From assembly GCA_004299545.1 (NCBI GenBank), contig SCRB01000215.1, positions 1-6,079 of the forward strand: a DNA stretch of 6,079 nt, written 5' to 3'. Position numbers and translations under genes: made by a program. Source of the DNA: Rhizobiaceae bacterium. Its GTDB lineage: Bacteria > Pseudomonadota > Alphaproteobacteria > Rhizobiales > Rhizobiaceae. Shown piece by piece: positions 1 through 5,844 of this stretch. Below the pieces are notes generated by a model. The model made no database searches. It was not told the DNA's origin and saw only the letters and a program-made list of their open reading frames with translations. Each line of letters opens with the position of its first letter. Within the stretch, counting starts at the first letter, position 1.

Positions 1-191
1 CGGTGCTGGTCCCGTCGATGAACGTCAAGGTCGCCGCCGACATGTTCGCTTCAGCCGACAGCGAGGAACTCGCCGTCGTCGGCGATCTCTACAACAAGAA
101 GGTGGTCGGGCTGCTGACCGGGGGGCACCTGATGCGCCGCTATGCCGAGGAACTGGAGAAGGCGCGGCGCGATCTCACCGGCGAGGTGTGA
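1..191 (+). CDS. ClC-type chloride channel, C-terminal CBS-domain end (partial)
   Basis: Only the last 63 codons are present; the reading frame is open to the left edge (frame begins at base 3) and stops with TGA at 189-191. The visible peptide matches the second half of a cytoplasmic CBS domain. A segment ending VPSMNVKVAADMF is followed by SEELAVVGD and the strand-turn KKVVGLLTGGHL. A charged helical tail, RRYAEELEKARRDL, closes the protein. This 'VVGLLT..hLMRRYAEELE' ending is typical of proteobacterial ClC channels or antiporters of the ClcB type that carry C-terminal CBS pairs. The membrane part lies outside the window, so transport type (channel or H+/Cl- exchanger) cannot be judged. 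A different CBS-bearing membrane protein is possible. A terminator-like hairpin follows at once, so it is probably not co-transcribed with the next gene. Confidence 0.75.
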   Translation, partial: VLVPSMNVKVAADMFASADSEELAVVGDLYNKKVVGLLTGGHLMRRYAEELEKARRDLTGEV

Positions 192-193
192 CT

Positions 194-219
194 GAGCCGT
201 CCAAGGGCTCTTGATATTT
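194..219 (+). terminator. Weak intrinsic terminator candidate after the ClC gene
   Basis: Three bases after the TGA stop, GAGCC (194-198) and GGCTC (206-210) form a perfect 5-bp GC-rich stem with a 7-base loop, followed by TTGATATTT. The position is right for an intrinsic terminator. The stem is short and the T-rich tail is interrupted, so it may be weak or fortuitous. Confidence 0.4.
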
Positions 220-325
220 CCCAACGCACGACCGGTTTGTTGACGGACTCAGATGCTGCATTTTGAAGCGACCCGACAGGAATAGCTCCTTCGGCGCATC
301 GTCCCGCTGCAAAACCGCGACCAAT

Positions 326-374
326 GGTCTCCTTGCGCCATCTGAGACCGAGCATAGCGTACTTGGCGCAAAGG
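326..374 (+). promoter_or_regulatory. Two overlapping, mutually exclusive inverted repeats upstream of ctaG
   Basis: GGTCTC (326-331) can pair with GAGACC (344-349), a perfect 6-bp stem. The loop of that stem contains TTGCGCCA, which belongs to a second and longer inverted repeat: CCTTGCGCCA (331-340) with TGGCGCAAAGG (364-374), ten pairs with a single bulged A and a 23-base spacer. The two structures share base 331 and interleave, so in RNA they could not form together. A small GCC-TTCG-GGC hairpin lies just after (380-389). The block sits about 60 to 110 bases before the likely ctaG start. It could be a leader switch, an operator at DNA level, or chance. No known riboswitch or metal-regulator box was recognised. 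Confidence 0.35.
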
Positions 375-432
375 GGGCTGCCTTCGGGCTTTCGCGTTCT
401 CACCTCAGAAGGCATTGGGAGATACTCTGGCG

Positions 433-1440
433 ATGACCGAGACGATGACGGCGCAAGCGCGGATTCCGAGCACGATCGGAGCGCGCGCATCTCGTCCCCG
501 TGCGGAAATCTTCTGCTATGGCACCATGGTCTTGATCGGCATCGCGCTGTGGTGGGGATCGACCTTCCATGCCTCGATCATGCCGTTCTGGGCGCCCTTC
601 GACTTTTCACCGCTCTGGTTCGCGTCCGCCGCGCTGTCGCTCTACTGGTACGCGCGCGGCATCGCGCTGAGCGCTCCCGGTGAACGCCCTGCACTATGGC
701 GCTCTACCTCCTTTCTCCTGGGTGTCGGCGTCATCTATTTCGTCCTGCAGACGCGTTTCGAATATCTCGCCGAGCATATGTTCTTCCTGAACCGGGCTCA
801 GCACGTGGCAATGCACCATCTTGGCCCCTTCCTGATCGCAATCGCGTGGCCAGGTGCCATGCTAAAACGGGGGATGCCTGTCGCGGTGCGGAACGCGTTT
901 TACTGGCGACCGCTCAAAATCCTGCTCGCCATCGTGCAGCAGCCGTTTCTCGCGGCGGTTCTCTTTGTCGGGCTGATTGCACTGTGGCTGTGGCCGCCGG
1001 TGCATTTCCGCGCCATGATCGATCCGAGGCTCTACGCGGTCATGAACTGGTCGATGGTCGTGGACGGCATCCTTTTCTGGTATCTTGTCCTCGATCCGCG
1101 ACCGGCACCGCCGGCCCGCATATCGTATGGCGCCCGCGCCGTACTGACGATCACCGTGATGTTTCCCCAGATCATCATCGGTGCGATGATCGTCTTTGCA
1201 CACCATGACCTCTACAGTTTCTATACCTGGTGCGGACGGATCTTTCCTTCGGTCGGAGCTCTGGACGATCAGCAATATGGCGGCCTGATCGTCTGGATCC
1301 CACCGGCCATGATGAGCGTGGTGGCGCTGATCTGGGTGATCAACATGCTGAGGCTCTCCGAGGAAGCCGCAATCGCCGCAAAGGAGGGCAACGGCGCGGA
1401 AGGAGTCGTATTTTCCTCCCGTGAATGGACGGGCCGTTAG
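433..1440 (+). CDS. ctaG: Cytochrome c oxidase assembly factor, CtaG (caa3_CtaG) family
   Basis: An integral membrane protein of 335 residues belonging to the caa3_CtaG family, implicated in assembly of haem-copper oxidases, probably in copper delivery to the Cu sites. It has about seven to eight hydrophobic segments (roughly residues 26-44, 58-74, 92-107, 131-144, 163-186, 202-220, 236-256 and 284-304). Family-type polar residues include E114-H115, H124 and H128-H129 in the segment AEHMFFLNRAQHVAMHH, the pair H257-H258, and the motif DDQQYGGLIVWIP near the C-terminus. I chose ATG 433, which has GGGAGA at 417-422 about 10 bases upstream. A TTG at 415 in the same frame would add six residues and has poorer spacing. 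The PCu(A)C gene follows after 24 bases, which supports a shared operon and a copper-related role. The name CtaG is also used for the unrelated Cox11 protein in alphaproteobacteria; this is the Bacillus-type family, not Cox11. Confidence 0.88.
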   Translation: MTETMTAQARIPSTIGARASRPRAEIFCYGTMVLIGIALWWGSTFHASIMPFWAPFDFSPLWFASAALSLYWYARGIALSAPGERPALWRSTSFLLGVGVIYFVLQTRFEYLAEHMFFLNRAQHVAMHHLGPFLIAIAWPGAMLKRGMPVAVRNAFYWRPLKILLAIVQQPFLAAVLFVGLIALWLWPPVHFRAMIDPRLYAVMNWSMVVDGILFWYLVLDPRPAPPARISYGARAVLTITVMFPQIIIGAMIVFAHHDLYSFYTWCGRIFPSVGALDDQQYGGLIVWIPPAMMSVVALIWVINMLRLSEEAAIAAKEGNGAEGVVFSSREWTGR

Positions 1441-1451
1441 GTCGTGGGTAC

Positions 1452-1459
1452 AGGAAGGA
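1452..1459 (+). promoter_or_regulatory. Strong Shine-Dalgarno that fixes the PCu(A)C start
   Basis: AGGAAGGA lies 5 bases before ATG 1465. An in-frame GTG at 1444 would add seven residues but has no comparable site and would lengthen the signal peptide, so the ATG is preferred. Confidence 0.75.
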
Positions 1460-1464
1460 TCGCT

Positions 1465-1932
1465 ATGTTCAACGCAGCCGGTTCACTGCCTGGCAAAGCG
1501 TTGCCCGTCATAGTCGCCGCAGGCCTCATGTCCGCCATGGCCGCACAGGCCTTTGCGGGGACGGACGGGCTAAAGCTTTCGGGCGGATGGATGCGGATTA
1601 TTATCGCCTCACGCCCGGCAGCCGGCTATTTTGCGCTGAAAAACGACGGGTCGGCAGAACGGAAACTTGTAGGGGCATCTTCGCCGGGTTGCGGCATGAT
1701 GATGCTGCATCGGTCGAAGACCGAGAACGGCATCGACAAGATGATGTCCGTCAAGGCTGTCGCCGTGCCGGCGCATGGCACCATCCGCTTCGCCCCCGGC
1801 GGCTACCACATTATGTGCATGCAGCCCAAGGCGACCGTGAAACCCGGGAAATCGGTTCCCGTCACGCTCAGCTTCGGCGATGGTTCAACCTTGACCGGCG
1901 ATTTTACCGTGCGCGGTGCAACCTCGAAATAG
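1465..1932 (+). CDS. Periplasmic PCu(A)C-family copper chaperone
   Basis: A secreted protein of 155 residues. The N-terminus has one lysine and then a hydrophobic run (about residues 12-27) ending AQAFAG, a good signal peptidase I site after A31. The mature domain carries the full family copper-binding pattern H-x10-M-x21-H-x-M: H82, M93, H115, M117, with the usual PGGYH turn before the third ligand. The family binds Cu(I) in the periplasm and helps metallate the CuA centre of cytochrome c oxidase, working with SCO proteins. The gene lies 24 bases after ctaG in the same direction and converges on a SCO gene, which fits this role. Two cysteines are notable: C76 shortly before the first ligand (GCGMMMLH) and C118 inside the last cluster (HIMCM). 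These could form a disulfide or give extra copper ligands. Family assignment is firm; the specific oxidase partner is inferred. Confidence 0.93.
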   Translation: MFNAAGSLPGKALPVIVAAGLMSAMAAQAFAGTDGLKLSGGWMRIIIASRPAAGYFALKNDGSAERKLVGASSPGCGMMMLHRSKTENGIDKMMSVKAVAVPAHGTIRFAPGGYHIMCMQPKATVKPGKSVPVTLSFGDGSTLTGDFTVRGATSK

Positions 1933-1952
1933 AGGGGAGCAGTCTCCTCTAT
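1929..1952. terminator. Hairpin shared by the two convergent stop codons
   Basis: ATAGAGG (1929-1935) pairs with CCTCTAT (1946-1952), and inside it AG (1938-1939) pairs with CT (1944-1945) after a bulged GG, leaving a 4-base loop CAGT. The stem contains the TAG of the PCu(A)C gene (1930-1932) and the TAG of the SCO gene (1949-1951 on the minus strand). Its place between convergent genes suggests a bidirectional terminator. Neither side has a proper T tract, so intrinsic activity is doubtful. Confidence 0.45.
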
Positions 1953-2665
1953 ACGAGCCTCCAAAGCCTGGCGAACAGGCCGGCCGCGCCACCTTCGCCG
2001 AGGAGGCGTCGGATATCGGCCGTCGCTCCCTTGATGTCGGGGCTGGCGGTTCCGAGCGAACTGATCAATAGCCGCACGGTTCCCTTCTTGTCGAAGACGT
2101 AGATGGCGGAACTATGTGTAACCTCGTATTTCGCCGGATCGGGTGACGGCGTCACCGAATAGGCGATGCGGTAGCGGCGTGCCAAAGCGGCCAACTGGTC
2201 GGGTGTGCCGCGCAGCCCGTCCACCTGGGGCGCGAAGGCATTCGTATACCGGTTCAGGACTTCAAGAGTGTCGCGATTCGGATCGACGGTAACAAAGAGC
2301 ACGCGCACCTGCCTCGCAAGGTTGCCGAGTCCTCCCATGATCCGCGCCACATTGGCCATCGTCGTCGGGCAGATATCGGGGCAGAACGTGTAGCCGAAAT
2401 AGAGCAGCGTGACCTTGCCGCGATAATCGGCTGCCGTCACGGTCTTGTTGTCCTTCGCCCGCATCATGGTGAATTGCAGAGCCGGCAAAGCGCCGGTGAT
2501 GTCGGTTTCATGCCATGGCTTACCTTGCGTACAACCGCCAAGCGCCAGAAGGAGAAGCGCTGCCAGTGAGACCCTCCCCGCATAGCAGAGCGCGCGGAAT
2601 CCCGATGGACTCGCGGTGCAGAAACGTTGTGGTCGGAAAAGGCGGACCGATGAATGGAAAAACAT
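1949..2665 (-). CDS. SCO1/SenC/PrrC-family copper chaperone lipoprotein
   Basis: A thioredoxin-fold SCO protein of 238 residues. The copper and redox site is complete: CPDIC with C95 and C99 in FGYTFCPDICP, and the distal H184 in EVTHSSAIYVFD. The family loop VTVDPNRDT is at about residues 125-133. A hydrophobic segment ends LALGGC, a lipobox with lipidated C45, so the protein should be anchored to the membrane facing the periplasm. SCO proteins pass copper to, or reduce the cysteines of, the CuA site of cytochrome oxidase subunit II. Start: ATG 2665 has AAAGG about 10 bases upstream. A TTG at 2683 in frame lacks a good site. Either start leaves an unusually long stretch before the lipobox Cys, and no ATG, GTG or TTG in frame lies closer. 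The gene is convergent with the PCu(A)C gene, so it has its own promoter, which I could not identify. Confidence 0.93.
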   Translation of the reverse strand: MFFHSSVRLFRPQRFCTASPSGFRALCYAGRVSLAALLLLALGGCTQGKPWHETDITGALPALQFTMMRAKDNKTVTAADYRGKVTLLYFGYTFCPDICPTTMANVARIMGGLGNLARQVRVLFVTVDPNRDTLEVLNRYTNAFAPQVDGLRGTPDQLAALARRYRIAYSVTPSPDPAKYEVTHSSAIYVFDKKGTVRLLISSLGTASPDIKGATADIRRLLGEGGAAGLFARLWRLV

Positions 2666-3004
2666 GCCAGACAGGCCTTTCAAAGCGATTGTTCACGCGG
2701 CTGTCGAAAAAGCCGAACTGCCACAGCGCCTATGCTGAGAGGGTGCAGTTGTGTCTGAAGTTGCGCGAGAATAACCACAAATGAGGGAGAACCCATTCCT
2801 CACATTGACGCAGCCTGTGTAGCGCACGCACGTCCTCCGATCGGCCAATCAACTTGTGGCTAAACGATCGAAAAGGGATCGTAGATGTCGGCGGGGCGGG
2901 TTTTCCTTACGCTCCTGTCCTCCCCTCCGTGCCTCGATCCATACGTCTTGTTCATGGTCTTCTTTCCCACGGGTTCGGAGATGCCAGGCGGTGCCGCAAG
3001 GGAA
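2666..3004. other. Intergenic stretch between the SCO start and the GT39 stop; no convincing gene
   Basis: This 339-base gap should hold the SCO promoter (minus strand) and the 3' end of the glycosyltransferase transcript. I see three short dyads. CGGCT (2698-2702) pairs with AGCCG (2711-2715) in the SCO leader. TGAGG and CCTCA flank about ten bases near 2781-2800. ACGATC (2864-2869) pairs with GATCGT (2877-2882) across a 7-base loop. Two short open frames are speculative: 2650-2784 plus (44 codons, AAAAGG upstream, antisense to the SCO start) and 2860-2955 minus (31 codons, lying after the GT39 gene). Other open frames here run into the GT39 gene antisense and look like GC-driven shadows. 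No clear sigma-70 promoter was found. Confidence 0.5.
2864..2882 (-). repeat. Inverted repeat downstream of the glycosyltransferase genes
   Basis: ACGATC and GATCGT form a perfect 6-bp stem with a 7-base loop. Read on the minus strand the stem is followed by only TTT before AGCC, so it is a poor intrinsic terminator. It is the clearest dyad between the GT39 stop and the SCO leader, about 120 bases after the GT39 stop. Confidence 0.3.
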
Positions 3005-4525
3005 TCATTTCTTCACACATCCGCGGGACAGAAGATCTCCCGGCGCTCCGCTGACTTTGTAGAGATGGTAGCTTTCGATGAAGTGATTGCCGGCGGTGCG
3101 GGCGACCACGCCGGCCGGGGTCACGCTGTCGAAGCACGCGAGAATCCACCCGTCTTTCTTGTCGCGGTCCCGTAACATCAGGAGCGCGGGTTTTTCCGCA
3201 AGCGACAGGTCCGGCCTGGCATAGCTGTACCGTGCCCTGTCGACGATTTCCTGGACCAGCTTGTCATCAGGCGCGTGATATTTCAGTTCGGCGGTCAGGC
3301 CATAATCCGCGGTCGCGATCCAGCCGGCGTTCTCGTGCTGCCGGATGGCGTCGACTTCGTTGGACAACTCGGTCCAGCCGAACGGGAGATCGGCCTGGCT
3401 GGCAAAAGGAAGCTGGTCTTCTCGTGTCAGTCCGAAATAGGCGAAGGCCAGCACGGGCAATCCGATCCCGATCGGTGCGGCGAGAAATGCCATTCGCCGC
3501 AAATGGATCCCCAGCTTCTTGCTGTCGACCATGGCGGCAAGGAGAGCGATGGTGGGATAGATCGGAGCAGGCCAATTCCCGTGCACACGATCGTGAAAGG
3601 AATGAAAAACCATGTAGGCGATCAGCGGGCCAGCGGTCGCAAGCAGAAATCCCGCCGGCGAGAGTTGCGCTCGGCGCGGCGAACGCAGGGTGCTCCCGGT
3701 CGCGACAATGGCGAGAATGGCAATGAGCGGGTTGAGAAGCCCGAACTGGACTGCCAAGAATTCGCCGAGATAGCGCAGCGTGAAATGCCCGTCTTCGATG
3801 CGCCCGAACTGCCTGACGAAGGATACCCAGTGGTGATCCGCGTTCCAGAGGAACACCGGGGCGAACATCGCCATGGCCACCAGCCCCCCGGCATAGAGCC
3901 ATGGGCTTGCAAGCAAGCGCCGTGCCTTGGGATCGACCAGCAGCCATGTGATCACGCCGAGGCCAAGAAAGAGGTTCGTGTATTTCGAGACGCAGCCGAG
4001 GCCCGCGATCGCGCCGAACAGAAGCCACAGATACGCGTCGGGACGATTGCGGATGCGTGCCAGGACCCAGACGCCGAGTGTCCAGAACAGGATCGAAGGA
4101 GCATCGGGCGTCGCGAAAACCGCCCCGCCTCCGATCAGGAACGTGGCGTTCGCCCATAAGGTGGCACGGACCGCGTAGCCCCTGTCGGCAAGGAGTTCGC
4201 GCGCCGTCCCGTAAACGGCGGCGGAGGCGAGGAGAACGGAAAGAACCGGCAGGAAGCGGATCCCGAGCGGTGTCGGGCCGAAGACCTGTGTCGATAGCCA
4301 GATCCACCACGCGATCATGGGAGGGTGGTCATAATAGCCCCAGGAAGGGACACGCGACCAGAGCCAGTAATAGGTTTCGTCCGGTATCAGGCCAAGATGC
4401 GACGCCGCCCAGAAACGGAACGCGGTCAGCGCGACCAGGATGGCCGCAAGCGCGCTCCAGTTGGTCAAACGGCCAGGATGCACACCGTCAGCGCTTGCGC
4501 CAGGTAATCGCGGAGTTTGTAACAT
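3005..4525 (-). CDS. GT39/ArnT-like integral membrane glycosyltransferase (PMT_2 type)
   Basis: A polytopic membrane protein of about 506 residues related to ArnT and protein mannosyltransferases, which transfer a sugar from a polyprenyl-phosphate donor to an acceptor on the periplasmic side. After the first hydrophobic segment (about residues 23-42) comes the first extracytoplasmic loop with the conserved acidic pair D49-E50 in DETYYWLW and then YYDHPP (64-69). Further family signatures are TPDAP (139-143), SKYT (about 180-183) and HGNWPAPIYP (315-324). A soluble C-terminal part covers roughly residues 368-506. The start is uncertain. ATG 4525 overlaps the upstream GT2 gene by 38 bases; GTG 4480, just after that gene's stop, would give 491 residues; TTG 4621 is open but would encode an unlikely extra N-terminus. 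Translational coupling with the GT2-GtrA gene is likely. The acceptor (lipid A, another lipid, a polysaccharide or a protein) and the sugar cannot be told from sequence. Confidence 0.87.
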   Translation of the reverse strand: MLQTPRLPGASADGVHPGRLTNWSALAAILVALTAFRFWAASHLGLIPDETYYWLWSRVPSWGYYDHPPMIAWWIWLSTQVFGPTPLGIRFLPVLSVLLASAAVYGTARELLADRGYAVRATLWANATFLIGGGAVFATPDAPSILFWTLGVWVLARIRNRPDAYLWLLFGAIAGLGCVSKYTNLFLGLGVITWLLVDPKARRLLASPWLYAGGLVAMAMFAPVFLWNADHHWVSFVRQFGRIEDGHFTLRYLGEFLAVQFGLLNPLIAILAIVATGSTLRSPRRAQLSPAGFLLATAGPLIAYMVFHSFHDRVHGNWPAPIYPTIALLAAMVDSKKLGIHLRRMAFLAAPIGIGLPVLAFAYFGLTREDQLPFASQADLPFGWTELSNEVDAIRQHENAGWIATADYGLTAELKYHAPDDKLVQEIVDRARYSYARPDLSLAEKPALLMLRDRDKKDGWILACFDSVTPAGVVARTAGNHFIESYHLYKVSGAPGDLLSRGCVKK

Positions 4526-5642
4526 AGTTCCAGGCAGCTCCGATGACGGCACCCGCAAGACCGGCCAGCCACCAGCGCGGTTCGCTTTCGTAGAACATTG
4601 CCGACACGCCGACGCCTGCAATCACGCCGAAACTGCAGAGTGCGGCGAACATGGCAAGGCCCGTGAAGAAGCGCCAGCCTCGGCGCCGCATGTCGCGGTA
4701 GGTGAAGAGGTTGTTCAGTGTGTAATTGAATGCCATCGCCGTCAGCATCGCCACCGTCTGCGCCACCGGAAACGATAATCCACGAAGCAGGAGCACCCGT
4801 AACACGGCGAGATGCACCGCCAACCCGGTAGTTCCGACGAGGCCGAACGACAGAAAGCGCAAAGAAACCAGATCGCCCGAGGCCTTGGCGACCACCAGGC
4901 CCAGATATTCCATGACGACGGACAGGTCGAGCTTGCTTTCGCCATGAATGCGCGCGCGGAAAACGAACGGGACTTCCTCGACGCGAAGGCTCCCACACGA
5001 CGATGCGAGCAGGTCCAGTAGGATCTTGAAGCCTTGCTGCGAAAGCCTTGGCGCGACGGTATCGACGATCTCGCGGCGAAGCATGAAGAAGCCGCTCATG
5101 GGATCGGAAACCGTTACCCGCAGAAATGTCTGTGCGATCCGGATCGCGAAACGGCTGCCGAGACTGCGGGTTTGGCTCAATCCCTGCCGATGCTGGCCGG
5201 ATTCGCCGAAACGGCTTGCAACTACGACATCCGCCTTGTCCTCGCGAAGGATGTGGAGCATCGCTGGCAGGCATTTCTCGTCATGCTGAAGATCGCCGTC
5301 CATTACGGCGACAAAGCGGGCCGAGCTTGACAGGATTCCCTCCACGCAGGCGCCGGACAGGCCTCGCCGTCCGACGCGCCGGATTCCCCTGACGCGGTTG
5401 TCGGAAGAGGCGATCCTGCGCACGAGCCCCATCGTGCCGTCGGTTGAATCGTCGTCGACGAAAATGACCTCCCACTCGATGCCGGCGAGAGCCAGCCGCA
5501 ATTTTTCGACAAGGAGAGGAACGTTCGGACGTTCGTTGAAAGTGGGAACGACGATACTGAGTTCGGGCGATCGGATGGACGGCAACATCGGGAGCGCGGG
5601 AGCGCTCTCGAGTTCAACGGAACCGCCGACGAACGAGGACAC
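4488..5642 (-). CDS. GT2 polyprenyl-phosphate glycosyltransferase fused to a GtrA membrane domain
   Basis: A two-domain protein of about 384 residues. Residues about 26-240 form a GT2 domain of the dolichol-phosphate mannosyltransferase/ArnC type: LSIVVPTFNE at the start, VDDDSTDGT (62-70) for nucleotide-sugar binding, the metal-binding DGD (115-117) in VMDGDLQHD, and SDPMSGFFMLRRE (about 179-191). Residues about 262-384 form a GtrA-like domain with four membrane helices, ending its halves in FNYTLNNLFTYR and WNYVTNSAITWRKR. The first domain should load a sugar from a nucleotide donor onto a polyprenyl phosphate; GtrA domains are linked to flipping or handling such lipids. Start: GTG 5642 has AGAAGG about 10 bases upstream. 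ATG 5588 (366 residues) begins closer to the domain but lacks a good site. TTG 5822 is open, but its extra 60 residues do not look like protein. The ArnT-like gene overlaps its 3' end, making a donor-synthase and transferase pair. Confidence 0.9.
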   Translation of the reverse strand: MSSFVGGSVELESAPALPMLPSIRSPELSIVVPTFNERPNVPLLVEKLRLALAGIEWEVIFVDDDSTDGTMGLVRRIASSDNRVRGIRRVGRRGLSGACVEGILSSSARFVAVMDGDLQHDEKCLPAMLHILREDKADVVVASRFGESGQHRQGLSQTRSLGSRFAIRIAQTFLRVTVSDPMSGFFMLRREIVDTVAPRLSQQGFKILLDLLASSCGSLRVEEVPFVFRARIHGESKLDLSVVMEYLGLVVAKASGDLVSLRFLSFGLVGTTGLAVHLAVLRVLLLRGLSFPVAQTVAMLTAMAFNYTLNNLFTYRDMRRRGWRFFTGLAMFAALCSFGVIAGVGVSAMFYESEPRWWLAGLAGAVIGAAWNYVTNSAITWRKR

Positions 5643-5844
5643 GTATCGGACGCCTTCTTTGAGGTTGCGGGAAATCCGCTCAGAATTGAAGCAAACGGCG
5701 CGCAGAGCCCTACGGCCGTCTAGGGCCGCCCAGACCCACGAATATCCCGTAGAAACTCCAGCTTGCCGGAAACATCGGCTGGCGCTTACAAATCCGTATG
5801 CTTGGAGCGCATCGGCGCGCAAAACGGCTATGCCGGCCCCGCGG
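5643..5844 (-). promoter_or_regulatory. Gap between response regulator and GT2-GtrA gene, with an inverted repeat
   Basis: This 202-base spacer can be read as an N-terminal extension of the GT2 gene, but its peptide has no family similarity that I recognise, so I treat it as leader or promoter DNA. It contains GCCCTA (5707-5712) and TAGGGC (5721-5726) around CGGCCGTC, a perfect 6-bp dyad with a partly palindromic loop, about 65 bases before the proposed GTG start. It may be an operator or hairpin. No clear -35/-10 pair and no PmrA-type box was found. Confidence 0.35.

Noticed and set aside
240..268. Possible sigma-70 promoter for ctaG with TTGACG at 240-245
   Set aside because: No acceptable -10 hexamer lies 16 to 18 bases downstream, so I did not annotate a promoter.
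140..490. Minus-strand ORF of 116 codons between the ClC and ctaG genes
   Set aside because: It is antisense to both flanking coding ends, and its Ser/Arg-rich peptide has no family features.
1425..2102. Plus-strand frame of 225 codons across the PCu(A)C and SCO ends
   Set aside because: It overlaps the PCu(A)C gene in another frame and runs antisense into SCO; the peptide is Arg-rich and unlike any family.
2885..3175. Plus-strand ORF of 96 codons with AAGGGA upstream of ATG 2885
   Set aside because: The spacing to the ATG is plausible, but more than half of the frame is antisense to the GT39 3' end, and the peptide has no conserved look.
3275..4159. Long plus-strand open frame (294 codons) inside the GT39 region
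   Set aside because: It is fully antisense to a gene with clear GT39 signatures, and its peptide is low-complexity, charged and without a recognisable fold. It is a shadow typical of GC-rich DNA.
3267..4310. Second minus-strand frame (347 codons) overlapping GT39
   Set aside because: It is frame-shifted relative to the convincing membrane protein; its peptide is rich in Arg, Pro and Gly with no membrane segments or motifs.
3005..4525. Assigning the gene as true arnT (L-Ara4N transferase)
   Set aside because: Only the broad GT39/ArnT-like family is supported. No L-Ara4N biosynthesis genes are in the window, so a specific substrate name would be a guess.
4465..5274. Minus-strand frame of 269 codons overlapping GT2-GtrA
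   Set aside because: An alternative frame of a well-supported two-domain gene, with an Arg/Ser/Pro-rich shadow peptide.
5643..5822. N-terminal extension of the GT2-GtrA protein from TTG 5822
   Set aside because: The extra 60 residues have no GT2 similarity and TTG 5822 has no good ribosome binding site; GTG 5642 fits the domain start better.
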